Assembly (NCBI GenBank): GCA_021791145.1
Contig: JAJYXE010000024.1
Coordinates: 37,063 to 101,062, forward strand
Source of the DNA: Actinomycetes bacterium
GTDB taxonomy: Bacteria; Actinomycetota; Acidimicrobiia; Acidimicrobiales; RAAP-2
Direction: 5' to 3'
DNA: 64,000 nucleotides
A program made the position numbers and the translations under genes. This document shows positions 1-9,390 of this stretch, one piece after another. Within the stretch, counting starts at the first letter, position 1. Each line of letters opens with the position of its first letter. The notes under the pieces were generated by a model, which saw nothing but the letters and a program-made list of their open reading frames with translations, was not told where the DNA came from and made no database searches.

Positions 1-1
1 C

Positions 2-76
2 TGGGACTCCGAGGACGCCCCCCTGCGAACGGTGCGGGGGTTCGGCTACCGCTACGACCCGCACCCGGGCCTCTGA
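2..76 (+). CDS. OmpR/PhoB-type response regulator, C-terminal end only
   Basis: The first 75 bases read as the last 24 residues of a protein whose gene starts before the window. The tail VRGFGYRYDP is the usual end of the OmpR/PhoB winged-helix DNA-binding domain (the final beta-hairpin, normally VRGxGYRF). So this is very probably the DNA-binding end of a two-component response regulator. The partner kinase and target genes are outside the window. It ends in TGA and converges with ruvB, whose stop is 5 bases further on. Confidence 0.7.
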   Translation, partial: WDSEDAPLRTVRGFGYRYDPHPGL

Positions 77-81
77 GGTCA

Positions 82-1149
82 TCAGAAGAGAGCCGCCTCC
101 GGAGGCGCTGCACCGAGGTGCGCCCACGCGCGCGCCGTCGGCGCCCGACCGCGCGGCGTCCGGTGGATCAAGCCCTGTTGGAGGAGGTAGGGCTCGTAGG
201 CGTCCTCGATCGTGTCGGGCTCCTCGCCCACGCACTGGGCGAGCGTAGTCAGCCCGACGGGTCGGCCGCCGAACCGCTCGCAGAGCGCGTGGAGGATCGC
301 GCGGTCCATCTTGTCGAGTCCGAGCTCGTCGACCCCGAAGAGCTCGAGCCCCTCGGCGGCCGTCCTCTTTGACACGGTGCCGTCGCCGCGCACTTCCGCG
401 AAGTCCCGCACACGGCGAAGCAGCCGGTTCGCGACGCGCGGCGTGCCGCGCGCCCGCCCCCCGATCATCCGTGCGCCCTCGGCGTCGATCTCGACCCCGA
501 GGATGCGCGCCGAACGGCGCACGATCGCTTCGAGGTCGCCAGGTTCGTAGAGGTCGAGCCGCCCGACGAACCCGAAGCGGTCCCGGAGCGGTCCTGCGAC
601 GAGCCCGGTCCTCGTCGTGGCGCCGACCAGCGTGAAGCGCGGCAAGTCGAGGCGGATCGAGCGCGCCGTCGGACCCTTTCCGATGAGGATGTCGATCTTC
701 GCGTCCTCCATCGCGGGGTAGAGCACCTCTTCGACCGACCGGTGGAGCCGGTGGATCTCGTCGATGAAGAGGACGTCGCCCTCCTGGAGGTCCGTCAGGA
801 GCGCGGCCAGGTCCCCTGCCCGGGCGAGCACCGGACCGGAGGTGATCCGCAGCCCCACGCCCATCTCGGCGGCGACGATGCCCGCGAGCGACGTCTTGCC
901 GAGCCCCGGGGGCCCGGCGAAGAGGATGTGGTCCACCGGTTGGCGCCGGGCGCGCGCGGCCTGCACCACGATCCCGAGGTGCTCGACGAGGTCCGCCTGG
1001 CCGACGAACTCCGCGAGCCGGCGAGGCCGGAGGCTCGCGTCGTACTCGGCGTCGTCCTCGGGCACCTCCGACGGGTCGACGGCGCGCGGTGCCGGCGCAC
1101 GCCCCGCCTGGGCCTCCTGCGCGCCCGCCAGGACCTCCCGGCGGGTCAT
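82..1149 (-). CDS. ruvB: RuvB, Holliday-junction branch-migration ATPase
   Basis: Hexameric AAA+ motor that drives Holliday-junction branch migration together with RuvA. The 355-residue length is normal. Walker [12 protein letters not shown], Walker B DEIH, sensor GATTRTG and the arginine finger in LRDRFGF are all visible. The C-terminal winged helix runs from about residue 275 and includes [17 protein letters not shown]. The N-terminus has about 30 extra polar residues before the core ([12 protein letters not shown]), so a later start is possible. The ATG overlaps the ruvA stop as ATGA, which indicates translational coupling in ruvC-ruvA-ruvB. Confidence 0.97.
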   Translation of the reverse strand: MTRREVLAGAQEAQAGRAPAPRAVDPSEVPEDDAEYDASLRPRRLAEFVGQADLVEHLGIVVQAARARRQPVDHILFAGPPGLGKTSLAGIVAAEMGVGLRITSGPVLARAGDLAALLTDLQEGDVLFIDEIHRLHRSVEEVLYPAMEDAKIDILIGKGPTARSIRLDLPRFTLVGATTRTGLVAGPLRDRFGFVGRLDLYEPGDLEAIVRRSARILGVEIDAEGARMIGGRARGTPRVANRLLRRVRDFAEVRGDGTVSKRTAAEGLELFGVDELGLDKMDRAILHALCERFGGRPVGLTTLAQCVGEEPDTIEDAYEPYLLQQGLIHRTPRGRAPTARAWAHLGAAPPEAALF

Positions 1150-1739
1150 CGGGCGGCGAGGTCCCGCAGGGCGAGCCTGAGGAGCTCCTCCACCCCGACA
1201 TCCTCGCGCCGCCCCTCGAGCGCCCTGCGGATCTCCTCGGGCCCGTACCCGAGCTCTGCGAGCGCGGCTCGGGCCTCGGCGCGCGCCCCGGCACGTCCGG
1301 TCACGCCGGCGACGGCACCATCGGACAGGTCCGGCAGGTCCAAGCGGCTCTTCAGGTCGATGAGGAGGCGGGCGGCGGTCTTCCTCCCGATCCCGGGCAC
1401 CGAGCAGAGCGTCTCGGCGTCACCTTCGAGCACGGCGGTCGACAACGCCGCCGGCGAGAGCGCGGACAGCACCGACAGCGCGAGCGCTGGACCCACGCCG
1501 TGCGCGCCGAGGAGCGCCTCGAAGCACCGGCGCTCGTCGTCGTGGGTGAAGCCGTACAGCACGATCGCGTCCTCACGCACGTGGGTGTGCACGTGGAGGA
1601 ACACCTCGGTGCCCGCCGCGCCGAGTGCGGCCGCGGTGCGCGCCGGCACGCTCACCCGATAGCCCACCCCGCCGACCTCCACGAGCAGGTCCCCGTCCGA
1701 CCCGCGCCACGCGAGCGTGCCGCGCAGCGAGCCGATCAC
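1146..1739 (-). CDS. ruvA: RuvA, Holliday-junction DNA-binding subunit
   Basis: RuvA tetramers bind the four-way junction and load RuvB. I start it at the GTG at 1739 because the protein then begins VIGSLRGTL, the family's usual MIGxLRG. A longer reading to 1814 adds residues with no family resemblance. The helix-hairpin-helix [16 protein letters not shown] (about residues 105-120) and the C-terminal domain III ([13 protein letters not shown]) are present. That gives 197 residues, a normal length. The GTG overlaps the ruvC stop as GTGA, and its own stop overlaps the ruvB start as ATGA. Confidence 0.95.
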   Translation of the reverse strand: MIGSLRGTLAWRGSDGDLLVEVGGVGYRVSVPARTAAALGAAGTEVFLHVHTHVREDAIVLYGFTHDDERRCFEALLGAHGVGPALALSVLSALSPAALSTAVLEGDAETLCSVPGIGRKTAARLLIDLKSRLDLPDLSDGAVAGVTGRAGARAEARAALAELGYGPEEIRRALEGRREDVGVEELLRLALRDLAAR

Positions 1740-2275
1740 CGCCCTGCTCCCGCGCGCGACGACGCGCCCGCCGCACCGATCGCGCGCCGGACCGGCGCGC
1801 CAAAGAGATGGCACAGCGCGAGGGCCAGCGCATCGGCGACGTCCGGAGGGCCGGGGACGCAGCCGACGCCGAGCACCGCGGCGACCATCTCGCGCACCTG
1901 CCCCTTGTCGGCAGCCCCCCAGCCCGCGAGCGCCTGCTTCACCTCGTTGGACGTGTACTGGGCGACTTCACATCCTGCCGAGGCTGCCTCGGCGAGAGCG
2001 AGGCCGCTGGCCTGACCCACCGACATTGCAGTGCGTGCGTTGACCTGGAAGAAGACCCGCTCCACCGCGACGGCGTCAGGCCGGTGCTCTCCCATGAGCG
2101 CCCGGAGCTCGTCGCGCAGCAGCCGGAGCCGCTCGGGGAGCGGCGCTGCAGGGTTGGTCTCGAGCACGCCTGCGGCAACCGCGCGGAGCGCGCCGGGGCG
2201 GGTGGGCGCTCCGGAGGCGGCGACGACCCCGTACCCGCAACGCGAGAGGCCGGGATCGATGCCGAGCACGAACAT
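1736..2275 (-). CDS. ruvC: RuvC, Holliday-junction resolvase
   Basis: Endonuclease that cuts Holliday junctions symmetrically after RuvAB branch migration. The start chosen gives MFVLGIDPGLSRCGYG, the canonical first strand with the first catalytic Asp. The second acidic residue is in VERVFFQVN, and the C-terminal acidic pair lies in PPDVADALALALCH. Length 179 is close to typical. An upstream in-frame ATG at 2320 adds 15 unrelated residues and is not favoured. First gene of the coupled ruvCAB operon; yebC ends 93 bases upstream, as in many actinobacteria. Confidence 0.95.
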   Translation of the reverse strand: MFVLGIDPGLSRCGYGVVAASGAPTRPGALRAVAAGVLETNPAAPLPERLRLLRDELRALMGEHRPDAVAVERVFFQVNARTAMSVGQASGLALAEAASAGCEVAQYTSNEVKQALAGWGAADKGQVREMVAAVLGVGCVPGPPDVADALALALCHLFGAPVRRAIGAAGASSRAGAGR

Positions 2276-2368
2276 GCGTTCGACGCTACTCCACCGCGGC
2301 GCGCCGGGCGTGGCTTTCACGGCGAGCTCGAGGTCCGGGGCGCGGCCGCGCCTCGGACCGGCTCCCGG

Positions 2369-3118
2369 TCAGCCCGCGTACGCGGCGAGGACGGTCTCGG
2401 GGATGTCGTAGTTGGCGTGGACCGCCTGGACGTCGTCGTGGTCCTCGATCGCCTCGAGGAGCCGCAGCACCCGCTGGGCCTCCTGGGGGTCGGTGATGTC
2501 GATCGTCGTGATCGGCACCAGCGTGAGCTCGGCGTTTCGCGGTGCCATGCCCGCAGCCTCGAGGGCGTCGCGCACGGCCGCAAGGTCAGTCGGGGCCGAC
2601 ACCACCTGCCAGCGCTCGCCCACGTCGACGACGTCCTCTGCACCCGCGTCGGCCGCAGCTTCGGTGATCGCGTCCTCGTCGAGCGACCGGTCGAGCTCGA
2701 CCACGCCCTTGCGCTCGAACTGCCAGCTCACGGCTCCAGGCTCCGCGAGCGAGCCGCCGTTTCTCGTGAACAGGTTGCGCAGCTCGGCAGCGGTGCGGTT
2801 GCGGTTGTCGGTGAGGGTCTCGACGATGACCGCGACCCCGCCGGGCGCGTACCCCTCGTAGGAGACGGCCTCGTACCGGACGCCTTCGAGCTCGCCGGTG
2901 CCGCGCTTGATCGCACGCTCGATCGTGTCCATCGGCATCGAGTCCGCGCGCGCGCGTTCGAATGCCGTGCGAAGGGCGGCGTTGTTGGTGACGTCGCCGC
3001 CGCCCTCTCGAGCGGCAACCTCGAGCGAGCGGATGTGCTTCACGAACCGCTTGGAGCGCGCGGCGTCTTGCGCCCCCTTGCGGTACTTGGTGGTTGCCCA
3101 CTTCGAGTGACCCGACAT
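2369..3118 (-). CDS. YebC/PmpR family translational or regulatory protein
   Basis: The protein begins MSGHSKWATTKYRKGAQDAA, the signature start of the YebC/TACO1 family, and its 249 residues match the family. Members have been described as DNA-binding regulators and more recently as ribosome-associated factors that relieve stalling, so the exact role is open. The reading frame continues far upstream (to 3829), but that part lies antisense to pdxT and is not real. Its position between pdxT and ruvC is the standard actinobacterial order. Confidence 0.93.
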   Translation of the reverse strand: MSGHSKWATTKYRKGAQDAARSKRFVKHIRSLEVAAREGGGDVTNNAALRTAFERARADSMPMDTIERAIKRGTGELEGVRYEAVSYEGYAPGGVAVIVETLTDNRNRTAAELRNLFTRNGGSLAEPGAVSWQFERKGVVELDRSLDEDAITEAAADAGAEDVVDVGERWQVVSAPTDLAAVRDALEAAGMAPRNAELTLVPITTIDITDPQEAQRVLRLLEAIEDHDDVQAVHANYDIPETVLAAYAG

Positions 3119-3192
3119 CTGCAGCGTCCTTCCTGACGTCCTGCGAACGTGGTGCGAGAGTGCCCGAGCCCCCGCGCTCGAGCAACGTGATG

Positions 3193-3933
3193 CTACCGCC
3201 GCGCCGCCAAAGGGTCGCCGGGCGCCGCGTGGTCGGCCCCTTCGGCACGACGTCCGCCGGTCCGCAGCTCTCGGACCGCCCCCCGCTTGCCGCCGCGCAC
3301 CGTCTGGTCGTGCACCATCTGGTGGTCGTGCACCATCTGGGCGAACAGCCGTTGGAGACGACGGTCCGGCGTGAGCTCCGGATGGAACGTCGCGGCGAGC
3401 ACATGACCCTGGCGGAGGACCACCGGGTGGGGGCCTTGCGAGCTCTCCGTGCCGAGCACGTCGACTTCGTCCGACACCTCGGTCACGAGCGGCGCCCTGA
3501 TGAAGACCGCGGGCAGCGGTCCTTCGCCGACTCCCAGGGCCCCGTCGAGGAGCTCCACATCCGCCTCGAAGGAAAAACGCTGGGGGCCATAGCCGTTGCG
3601 ACGCACCGTGCAGTCGAGCGCCCCGAACGACACCTGGTCCGCGCGCCCGTCCTCGACCCGGGCAGCGAGCAGGATGAGGCCGGCGCACGTCCCGAAGGTC
3701 GGCAGGCCCTCGGCGATCGCCTCGCGCACGGGGACGGACAGCCCCGAGGACTCGAGCAGCATCGAGAGCGTCGTCGACTCGCCGCCCGGCAGCACCAGAC
3801 CGTCGAGCTCGTCGAGGTCGCGGGGCCACCGCACACGGCGGGTCGCCAGGCCCACCTCACGAAAGGCGGCCTCGTGCTCCAAGACGTCGCCTTGGAGGGC
3901 GAGGACGCCGACCGTCGCCGCCGGCTCCTCCAC
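3193..3933 (-). CDS. pdxT: PdxT, glutaminase subunit of pyridoxal 5'-phosphate synthase
   Basis: Class-I glutamine amidotransferase that supplies ammonia to PdxS for vitamin B6 synthesis. GGEST and the nucleophile-bearing GTCAGLILLA (Cys near residue 83) are present, with the catalytic His and Glu in FHPE. At 246 residues it is longer than the usual ~190-200. The extra ~45 residues after LFAQMVHDH are polar and contain a short internal repeat (MVHDHQ/MVHDQ), so the real end of the fold is probably near residue 200. It starts 2 bases after the pdxS stop, so the two are co-transcribed. Confidence 0.95.
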   Translation of the reverse strand: MEEPAATVGVLALQGDVLEHEAAFREVGLATRRVRWPRDLDELDGLVLPGGESTTLSMLLESSGLSVPVREAIAEGLPTFGTCAGLILLAARVEDGRADQVSFGALDCTVRRNGYGPQRFSFEADVELLDGALGVGEGPLPAVFIRAPLVTEVSDEVDVLGTESSQGPHPVVLRQGHVLAATFHPELTPDRRLQRLFAQMVHDHQMVHDQTVRGGKRGAVRELRTGGRRAEGADHAAPGDPLAARR

Positions 3934-3935
3934 CG

Positions 3936-4841
3936 CTACCAGCCGCGGTCGGCCAGCCGCTCGCCGAGCTCGGAGATCTCCTCACCGCGCATGGCCCCGC
4001 CGAGCCCACGGCTCACCTTGGCCACATGGTCGGCGTCCTCGAAGTGGGTCGTCGCCTCTACGATCGCCCGGGCGCGGCGGGCGGGGTCCTCGCTCTTGAA
4101 GATGCCCGACCCGACGAAGACGGCTTCGGCCCCGAGCTGCATGACGAGCGCCGCGTCCGCAGGCGTCGCGATCCCCCCCGCACAGAAGAGCGGGACCGGC
4201 AGCTTGCCGGTCTCGGCGATCTCGTGGACGAGGCCGATCGGGGCGCGCAGCTCCTTCGCCCACCCGTAGAGCTCCGCGGCATCTGCCTGCCCGACCTTGC
4301 GGATGTCGCCGACGATCGAGCGAAGGTGGCGCACCGCCTCCACGATGTTGCCGGTGCCGGCCTCACCTTTGGAGCGGATCATCGCCGCACCCTCGGAGAT
4401 CCGCCGCAGCGCCTCCCCGAGGTTCGTCGCGCCGCACACGAAGGGCACCGTGAACGCCCACTTGTCGATGTGGTACGCCTCGTCGGCCGGCGTGAGGACC
4501 TCGCTCTCGTCGACGTAGTCGACGCCGAGCGCCTGGAGGACCTGCGCCTCGGCGAAGTGGCCGATCCGCGCCTTGGCCATCACCGGGATGGTGACCGCCT
4601 CTTGGATCCCCTCGATCAGCGCGGGGTCGCTCATCCGCGCGACGCCGCCCTCCCGCCTGATGTCCGCCGGGACCCGCTCGAGCGCCATCACCGAGACCGC
4701 GCCGGCGTCCTCGGCGATCTTCGCCTGCGTGGCGTCGACGACGTCCATGATCACCCCGCCGCGCAGCATGTCGGCGAGCCCCCGCTTCACCGTGAAGGTG
4801 CCGGTCTCACGTCGCCCGTTCGCCGTCGTCATGGGTGGCAT
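3936..4841 (-). CDS. pdxS: PdxS, pyridoxal 5'-phosphate synthase lyase subunit
   Basis: TIM-barrel subunit that makes PLP from ribose 5-phosphate, glyceraldehyde 3-phosphate and PdxT-derived ammonia. The 301 residues match the family almost end to end: [14 protein letters not shown], the substrate-binding lysine in MAKARIGHF, and [10 protein letters not shown]. The phosphate-binding segment is [14 protein letters not shown] followed by [11 protein letters not shown]. The ATG at 4841 gives a short N-terminal tail ([16 protein letters not shown]) as in relatives. A second ATG at residue 4 is possible. It forms an operon with pdxT. Confidence 0.97.
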   Translation of the reverse strand: MPPMTTANGRRETGTFTVKRGLADMLRGGVIMDVVDATQAKIAEDAGAVSVMALERVPADIRREGGVARMSDPALIEGIQEAVTIPVMAKARIGHFAEAQVLQALGVDYVDESEVLTPADEAYHIDKWAFTVPFVCGATNLGEALRRISEGAAMIRSKGEAGTGNIVEAVRHLRSIVGDIRKVGQADAAELYGWAKELRAPIGLVHEIAETGKLPVPLFCAGGIATPADAALVMQLGAEAVFVGSGIFKSEDPARRARAIVEATTHFEDADHVAKVSRGLGGAMRGEEISELGERLADRGW

Positions 4842-4928
4842 CCTACCGGCTGCGCCCCGCGGTCCCCGCCAGACCCACTCGACGTCTGCCGGGCGGCTCC
4901 GGGCGCCGGGGGGCGCGCTGCGACCGGG

Positions 4929-6116
4929 CTACCACTCCCCCAACGCGTCGATCCGAACCGCGGTCACGTCGAGCTCCCCGGCGGGCGCCGCCCCGCCGGT
5001 GCCGGCCATCGGGTCGATCCAGATCCATCGGGTGGCCGCCCAGCGGCGGCCCGTGAACGGGGACGCGGTGCCCGAGGGCCGCCCGCCCATGGAGGCGAGC
5101 GCGTCGTGCAGGCCCGGCGGGTAGCGGACCGCGAGCGCCGCTGCCTGGTCCGCCTCGTACTCCCGGCCCCGTCCGACGGCGGCGTGCACGAGCTGGTCCC
5201 TCCCGGTCGCCCACGCCAGCAGCCCGACGGTCGCGAGCGCCACGGAGGAGACCTCGGCGTCGCGCCGCTTCACGTGGACGAGCTCGTGGGCCACCACACC
5301 CTCCATCTCGATGAGCCCGACCCTCGACAGGAGGCCCGAGGTGACGACCAGCACCGCGCGACCGCCGCGACCGGCGAGCGCGCATGCGTTGGCGACCGCG
5401 TCGTCCACGAGCCGCAGCTCGGGCCGCGCGACGCCGATGGTCGCACAGAGCCCCTCGACCTGGTTGAACAGGGCAGGCAAGCCACCCTCGCCGACCTCGC
5501 TGCCGCCCACCAGGCGGAGCGCGAGCCACATCGACCCCGTCGAGACGAAGACGCCTGCGACCACGAACACCACCACCGCGGCTGCCGCACCGGCCACGGT
5601 CCCCACGGTCACCCCGAGGACCACGCCGAGGAGGATCGCCGGTGCTGCCGACGCGCCCATCGTGAGCATGCGCAGGCGGACGCCGTTGGCGCGCCGCCTC
5701 GCCTCGTTGCGCGCATCGGCGAGCTCGTGCGCGCCGAGCTGGGTACCTGCAGCCTGCGGCAAACGGACCTCCGGGGAGCTCGAGGCACTGCCCCGCCGGC
5801 GCCCGTGCGCCGTCCCTCCCGGCGCCGTCCGCCCGGTCGACGCCGGCTTGCGGCGCGCCGCCCGGGACGCCTCCCCAGCCGACCTCAGCGCGGCGCCGGC
5901 TCGGGGCTCGCCCCGCGCGGCCGCCTTCGGGGCAGAAGACCTCCTCCCTGCGGCGGGCCCGGACCGGGGCAGCGACGGGGCGCCGGGGCTGGAGGAGCCC
6001 GCCGCTGCGCTCCCCGAGCCGCGGTCCTGGGCGGGGCGGCCCGGGACCGAGCCCTTCGGCTTTCGCGTGCGACCACGTGGCGCACCACGCTCACGGTCTG
6101 CGCCGGTCTCGCTCAT
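4929..6116 (-). CDS. M48-family (HtpX-like) membrane zinc metalloprotease
   Basis: The zinc-binding HELVH helix lies at about residues 276-280, and the third ligand is in EYEADQAA about 50 residues later, both diagnostic of peptidase family M48. Two hydrophobic segments lie in residues about 150-205. The first ~110 residues are rich in Arg, Pro, Ser and Ala and look disordered; such a tail is not usual for HtpX and may be partly mis-started. HtpX-type enzymes degrade misfolded membrane proteins. The ATG overlaps the stop of the PimA-like gene, so it is the next gene in that operon. Confidence 0.85.
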   Translation of the reverse strand: MSETGADRERGAPRGRTRKPKGSVPGRPAQDRGSGSAAAGSSSPGAPSLPRSGPAAGRRSSAPKAAARGEPRAGAALRSAGEASRAARRKPASTGRTAPGGTAHGRRRGSASSSPEVRLPQAAGTQLGAHELADARNEARRRANGVRLRMLTMGASAAPAILLGVVLGVTVGTVAGAAAAVVVFVVAGVFVSTGSMWLALRLVGGSEVGEGGLPALFNQVEGLCATIGVARPELRLVDDAVANACALAGRGGRAVLVVTSGLLSRVGLIEMEGVVAHELVHVKRRDAEVSSVALATVGLLAWATGRDQLVHAAVGRGREYEADQAAALAVRYPPGLHDALASMGGRPSGTASPFTGRRWAATRWIWIDPMAGTGGAAPAGELDVTAVRIDALGEW

Positions 6117-7393
6117 CGTCCGACTACGTTATCGCCACCCTCATCCAGGTCTTCTTCGAGCACCACCTCGTCACGACGCCTTGCCTGCGGCGCGCCGAGC
6201 CCGCCACGACGTTCCCCACGACGCCCCCCGCGACGCTCGCCCCAGCGCCGCCAGGCGCGCAGGTAGAGCTCGCTGTAGCGCTGCGCCAGCCGCTCCGTCG
6301 ACCATCGGGAGGCGTACGACGCCGCGGCCTCGAGGGCCGCGGGGTCGGGCGGCAGGCGGAGTGCCGTGCCGAGCGCGGCACGGAGCGCTCCGGCGTCACC
6401 TGGCGTCACGAGCGCCGCATGCCCGCCGGCAGCCTCCCGATACCCGGGGATGTCCGACGCCACGACGCGACAGCGTGCCGCCATCCCCTCGAGCAGCACC
6501 ATGCCGAAGGACTCGCCCCCGAGAGAAGGCGCGCAGAGCACCGCCGCCTCGGCGAGGCGGTCGGCAACCTCTTCGTCGCTCACGACCCCGATCCAGTGCA
6601 CGCGGTCGGACTCGGGGTACCGGGCCTGCAGGCGGGCGGTCTCGGGGCCGACGCCGGCCACCCAAAGCTCTGCGGCGAGCGGGCCATCGTCCCCGCTGCA
6701 GAACGCGTCCAGGAGGACCCCGAGCCCCTTGCGGCGTTCGTGACGGCCGAGAAAGAGCACCGCGGGAAGCGAGGACCCGACAAGACGGGTGCCCCCGAAG
6801 CGATCGAGGTCGACGCCGTTGAAGAGAACCTCGACGTCGCCGCCGCCGCACAGGGCCGCTGCCGTGGCTCGCGCGACCTCCGACACCGCCGCACGCACCT
6901 GGACCCTGCGACATGCCCGCCTGGTGAATGGCGCGAGGAGCGGCGCGGCGCGCGGGATCCCGGAGCGGTGGAAGGTCGCAACGATCGGCCAGCGCTCCGA
7001 GAAGAGGAAGCCGTAGCCCAGCGCCGGCGCCAGGGGTTCGTGAAGGTGCACCACGTCAGCTCCCCACTCGCGCACGGCGGCCACCGCGCGCGCGGCGGCG
7101 AGCGGCGACACGCAGATGGGAGCGACCGAGCCGTTGGCCCGCACGCCCACCGAGCGGCCGGCGACGAAGACGCGCCCGTCCGTCCAGCCCTCGGGCCGGT
7201 CGCCGGGTGCGACCACGACGACCTGGTGACCGGCGCGCCGCAGCGCGCGCGCGAGCCCCACGGCCTGGCCCTGCACCCCCCCGGGTCTCGACAGGTCGTA
7301 GGGGCAGATCATCGCCACCCGCAGCAGCGGCGCGCCGTGCGCCCCCCGGACGCTCGCCGCCCGCTCGGAGCCGCTCGCGCCCTCAGGCGTCAC
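6113..7393 (-). CDS. pimA: PimA-like GT4 glycosyltransferase (phosphatidylinositol mannosyltransferase)
   Basis: GT-B fold glycosyltransferase. ICPYDLSRPGGVQGQA is the PimA-type N-terminal loop. The retaining GT4 signature GESFGMVLLEGMAA, with the nucleotide-sugar-binding Glu residues, lies in the C-terminal domain. PimA transfers mannose from GDP-mannose to phosphatidylinositol on the inner membrane face. Start: the GTG at 7393 gives the same 11-base overlap with the preceding stop (GTGACGCCTGA) as that seen between the two genes upstream. GTG at 7318 or ATG at 7312 would start just before the fold. The acyltransferase and phosphatidyltransferase next door support this specific role. Confidence 0.85.
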   Translation of the reverse strand: MTPEGASGSERAASVRGAHGAPLLRVAMICPYDLSRPGGVQGQAVGLARALRRAGHQVVVVAPGDRPEGWTDGRVFVAGRSVGVRANGSVAPICVSPLAAARAVAAVREWGADVVHLHEPLAPALGYGFLFSERWPIVATFHRSGIPRAAPLLAPFTRRACRRVQVRAAVSEVARATAAALCGGGDVEVLFNGVDLDRFGGTRLVGSSLPAVLFLGRHERRKGLGVLLDAFCSGDDGPLAAELWVAGVGPETARLQARYPESDRVHWIGVVSDEEVADRLAEAAVLCAPSLGGESFGMVLLEGMAARCRVVASDIPGYREAAGGHAALVTPGDAGALRAALGTALRLPPDPAALEAAASYASRWSTERLAQRYSELYLRAWRRWGERRGGRRGERRGGLGAPQARRRDEVVLEEDLDEGGDNVVGR

Positions 7394-8300
7394 GGTCGCT
7401 CGGCCAGTTCGGCTGGTAGAGGTGCCACTGCTCCGGCGCCCTGCGCACCATCCACTCGAACCGCCGCGCGAGCTCCTGGGTGAGGCGTGCCACGTCGTCG
7501 CGCAGGGTCCCGGTCCGCGTCGTGTCGATCGGTGCTGTGACGTACGCGAGGTGGGCGTCACCCGGCCCGCTGTAGACGGCGGCGGGGACGAGCAGCGCGT
7601 CAGTCCGAAGGGCGAGCGTCGCGGGTCCTGCGGGCAGCGTCGTCTCCTCGCCGAAGAACTCCACCCGTACGCCGTTGCCGACGATGTCGCGGTCGCACAG
7701 CAGCCCGACGACGCCGCCGCTGCGCAGCTCACGCAGGAGGGTTCGGCCGGACTCGTCGCCGAGGGGGACGATCCGCAGCCCCATCGCCTCGCGCTCCTCG
7801 AGGAACCAGCGGAAGAGCGCCGGAGGCTCGATCCTCTCGACGACGCTCGTCATGGGATGGCCCTCGAGCGCGAGGAACGCGCCACCCCACTCCCAGCTCC
7901 CGATGTGCGGGAGCGCGAGGAGCACGCCGCGTTCGGACGCGAACGCCTCCTCGAGGCGCTCGTACCCCCAGTCGACGACGAAACGATGGCGCACCACGTC
8001 AGGAGGCATGGATGGCAGCCGTGCGCCCTCCACCCAATAGCGCGCGTAGCTGCGATAGGAGCGCAACGCCCAGCGGCGAACGACCGCGGGGTCGGGCGCG
8101 ACGGCCGGGGACGTCGACGCCAGCACCCGTGCGACGATCCGCTCACGCATCTCGAGGTCTCCTCGTGGTCGGCGCGCGAGCGCCGCTCCGACCAGCGCGG
8201 CGACGCCCGAGGCCACCGGCTCGGGCAGGACGCTGAGACCGGCCCCTGACACCCGGTAGGCGAGGAAGGTCGCGGCGGCGCGCAGCCGCTCAGACGCCAC
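7383..8300 (-). CDS. PatA-like phosphatidylinositol-mannoside acyltransferase (HtrB/LpxL family)
   Basis: Member of the lysophospholipid/lipid A acyltransferase family. The HxxxxE catalytic motif is visible as PHIGSWEWGG. By its position between the phosphatidyltransferase and PimA genes it is most likely the enzyme that acylates the mannose of PIM lipids. The start at GTG 8300 gives 305 residues and an 11-base overlap (GTGGCGTCTGA) with the upstream gene. The open frame runs on to 8417, but that extra stretch is low-complexity Arg/Ala. Acts at the inner membrane. Confidence 0.85.
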   Translation of the reverse strand: MASERLRAAATFLAYRVSGAGLSVLPEPVASGVAALVGAALARRPRGDLEMRERIVARVLASTSPAVAPDPAVVRRWALRSYRSYARYWVEGARLPSMPPDVVRHRFVVDWGYERLEEAFASERGVLLALPHIGSWEWGGAFLALEGHPMTSVVERIEPPALFRWFLEEREAMGLRIVPLGDESGRTLLRELRSGGVVGLLCDRDIVGNGVRVEFFGEETTLPAGPATLALRTDALLVPAAVYSGPGDAHLAYVTAPIDTTRTGTLRDDVARLTQELARRFEWMVRRAPEQWHLYQPNWPSDRDA

Positions 8301-9171
8301 GGTCGCCGGGGCCCGAGCGGCCGCGGTGGCCCGAGCGGGACGGGCCGTGCGACGTACGGGTGGTCCGCGCTGCCCTCGCCGCGTCGGTTCGCTCCCTGCG
8401 CGCCCTGGCACGTGCACTTCGGCTGTCGAGCGCCTCCTGGCGCCGCAATCGCCAGCGCGCGCCGAGCTCGCCGGCTCCGGCTGCCGCGTCCGACCCGTCG
8501 CGCCGGGAGCGCCGGCGCGCCGTGCGAGCCGGCGACGGGGCTCCCTGGGCTCGTGCGATCCGTGCCTCTTTGAAGGGGCCGTCCGCCGAGCGCCAGGCGG
8601 TGGCGAACCGTGCGATCGCGGTGAGCATGGTGAGGCCGAAGAGCGCCCACAACACCGGCACGAGGAGCCAGGGCTCGAGGAAGCCCGCGCCGAGGAGGAT
8701 CATGCGCTCGGCCCGCTCCATGAGGCCGCCGAAGAGGCCGCCGTTGGTCATCGGGAGGCCGAGCGCACCGGCCTTCGCCCGCACGTACGACACGAGCGAC
8801 GCGGCGCCGAGCACCGCCAAAGGGAGCAACGCCAGCTCACCCTCGCGGACCGAGACCAGGTACCAGGCGACGCCGGCCATGAGCACCGCGTCCGCGACGC
8901 GGTCCATGACCGAGTCGAACAGCGCCCCCCGCACCGATGCGGTCCCGGCGGCCTTCGCGACTGGGCCGTCGAACAGATCGTGGAAACCGGTGACCGCGAG
9001 AAGCGGGATCCCGACGAGCAGGTGCCCGGTCGCGACGACGATCGACGTCGCCACGGCGAACGCGAGCCCCGAGGCCGTCAGGATGTCGGCGGTGACCCCC
9101 AGCCGCACGAGCTGTCGGCCGACGGGACCCGTCACCCGCTCGACCCCGCCGCGCCATCTCCCGTCGAACAC
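8290..9171 (-). CDS. pgsA: CDP-alcohol phosphatidyltransferase (phosphatidylinositol-phosphate synthase type)
   Basis: Integral membrane enzyme joining CDP-diacylglycerol to inositol phosphate, the first step of PIM synthesis. The family motif is present as DLFDGPVAK, then G, D and D at the expected spacing (RGALFDSVMDR). One position is unusual: the AR of the motif reads AK. The start is uncertain; GTG 9171 precedes the first amphipathic helix (VFDGRWRGG). The reading frame stays open for thousands of bases upstream, but that part is antisense to other genes. The last ~70 residues are basic and low-complexity, beyond the normal family end. Confidence 0.82.
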   Translation of the reverse strand: MFDGRWRGGVERVTGPVGRQLVRLGVTADILTASGLAFAVATSIVVATGHLLVGIPLLAVTGFHDLFDGPVAKAAGTASVRGALFDSVMDRVADAVLMAGVAWYLVSVREGELALLPLAVLGAASLVSYVRAKAGALGLPMTNGGLFGGLMERAERMILLGAGFLEPWLLVPVLWALFGLTMLTAIARFATAWRSADGPFKEARIARAQGAPSPARTARRRSRRDGSDAAAGAGELGARWRLRRQEALDSRSARARARRERTDAARAARTTRTSHGPSRSGHRGRSGPGDRGV

Positions 9172-9390
9172 CCGTTGGATCCTACTCGCGGCCTTCTTGG
9201 TGGACCTTCCTGGCGGGCCTCTTCGGCGGGCTTCCCGGCGGCCCCCGGACCGTGGGCCAGTCACTGGTGCGCCCTTTTGCCCTGCTGCGGGTGGGGTGCT
9301 TGACCGTCGCCAGGACGCCTCCCCTATCGTGGCCGCACGCCCCGGTCCGCCCACGTTCGATCGCGCCGGTTCCCGGCGCCTGCCTTCGCG

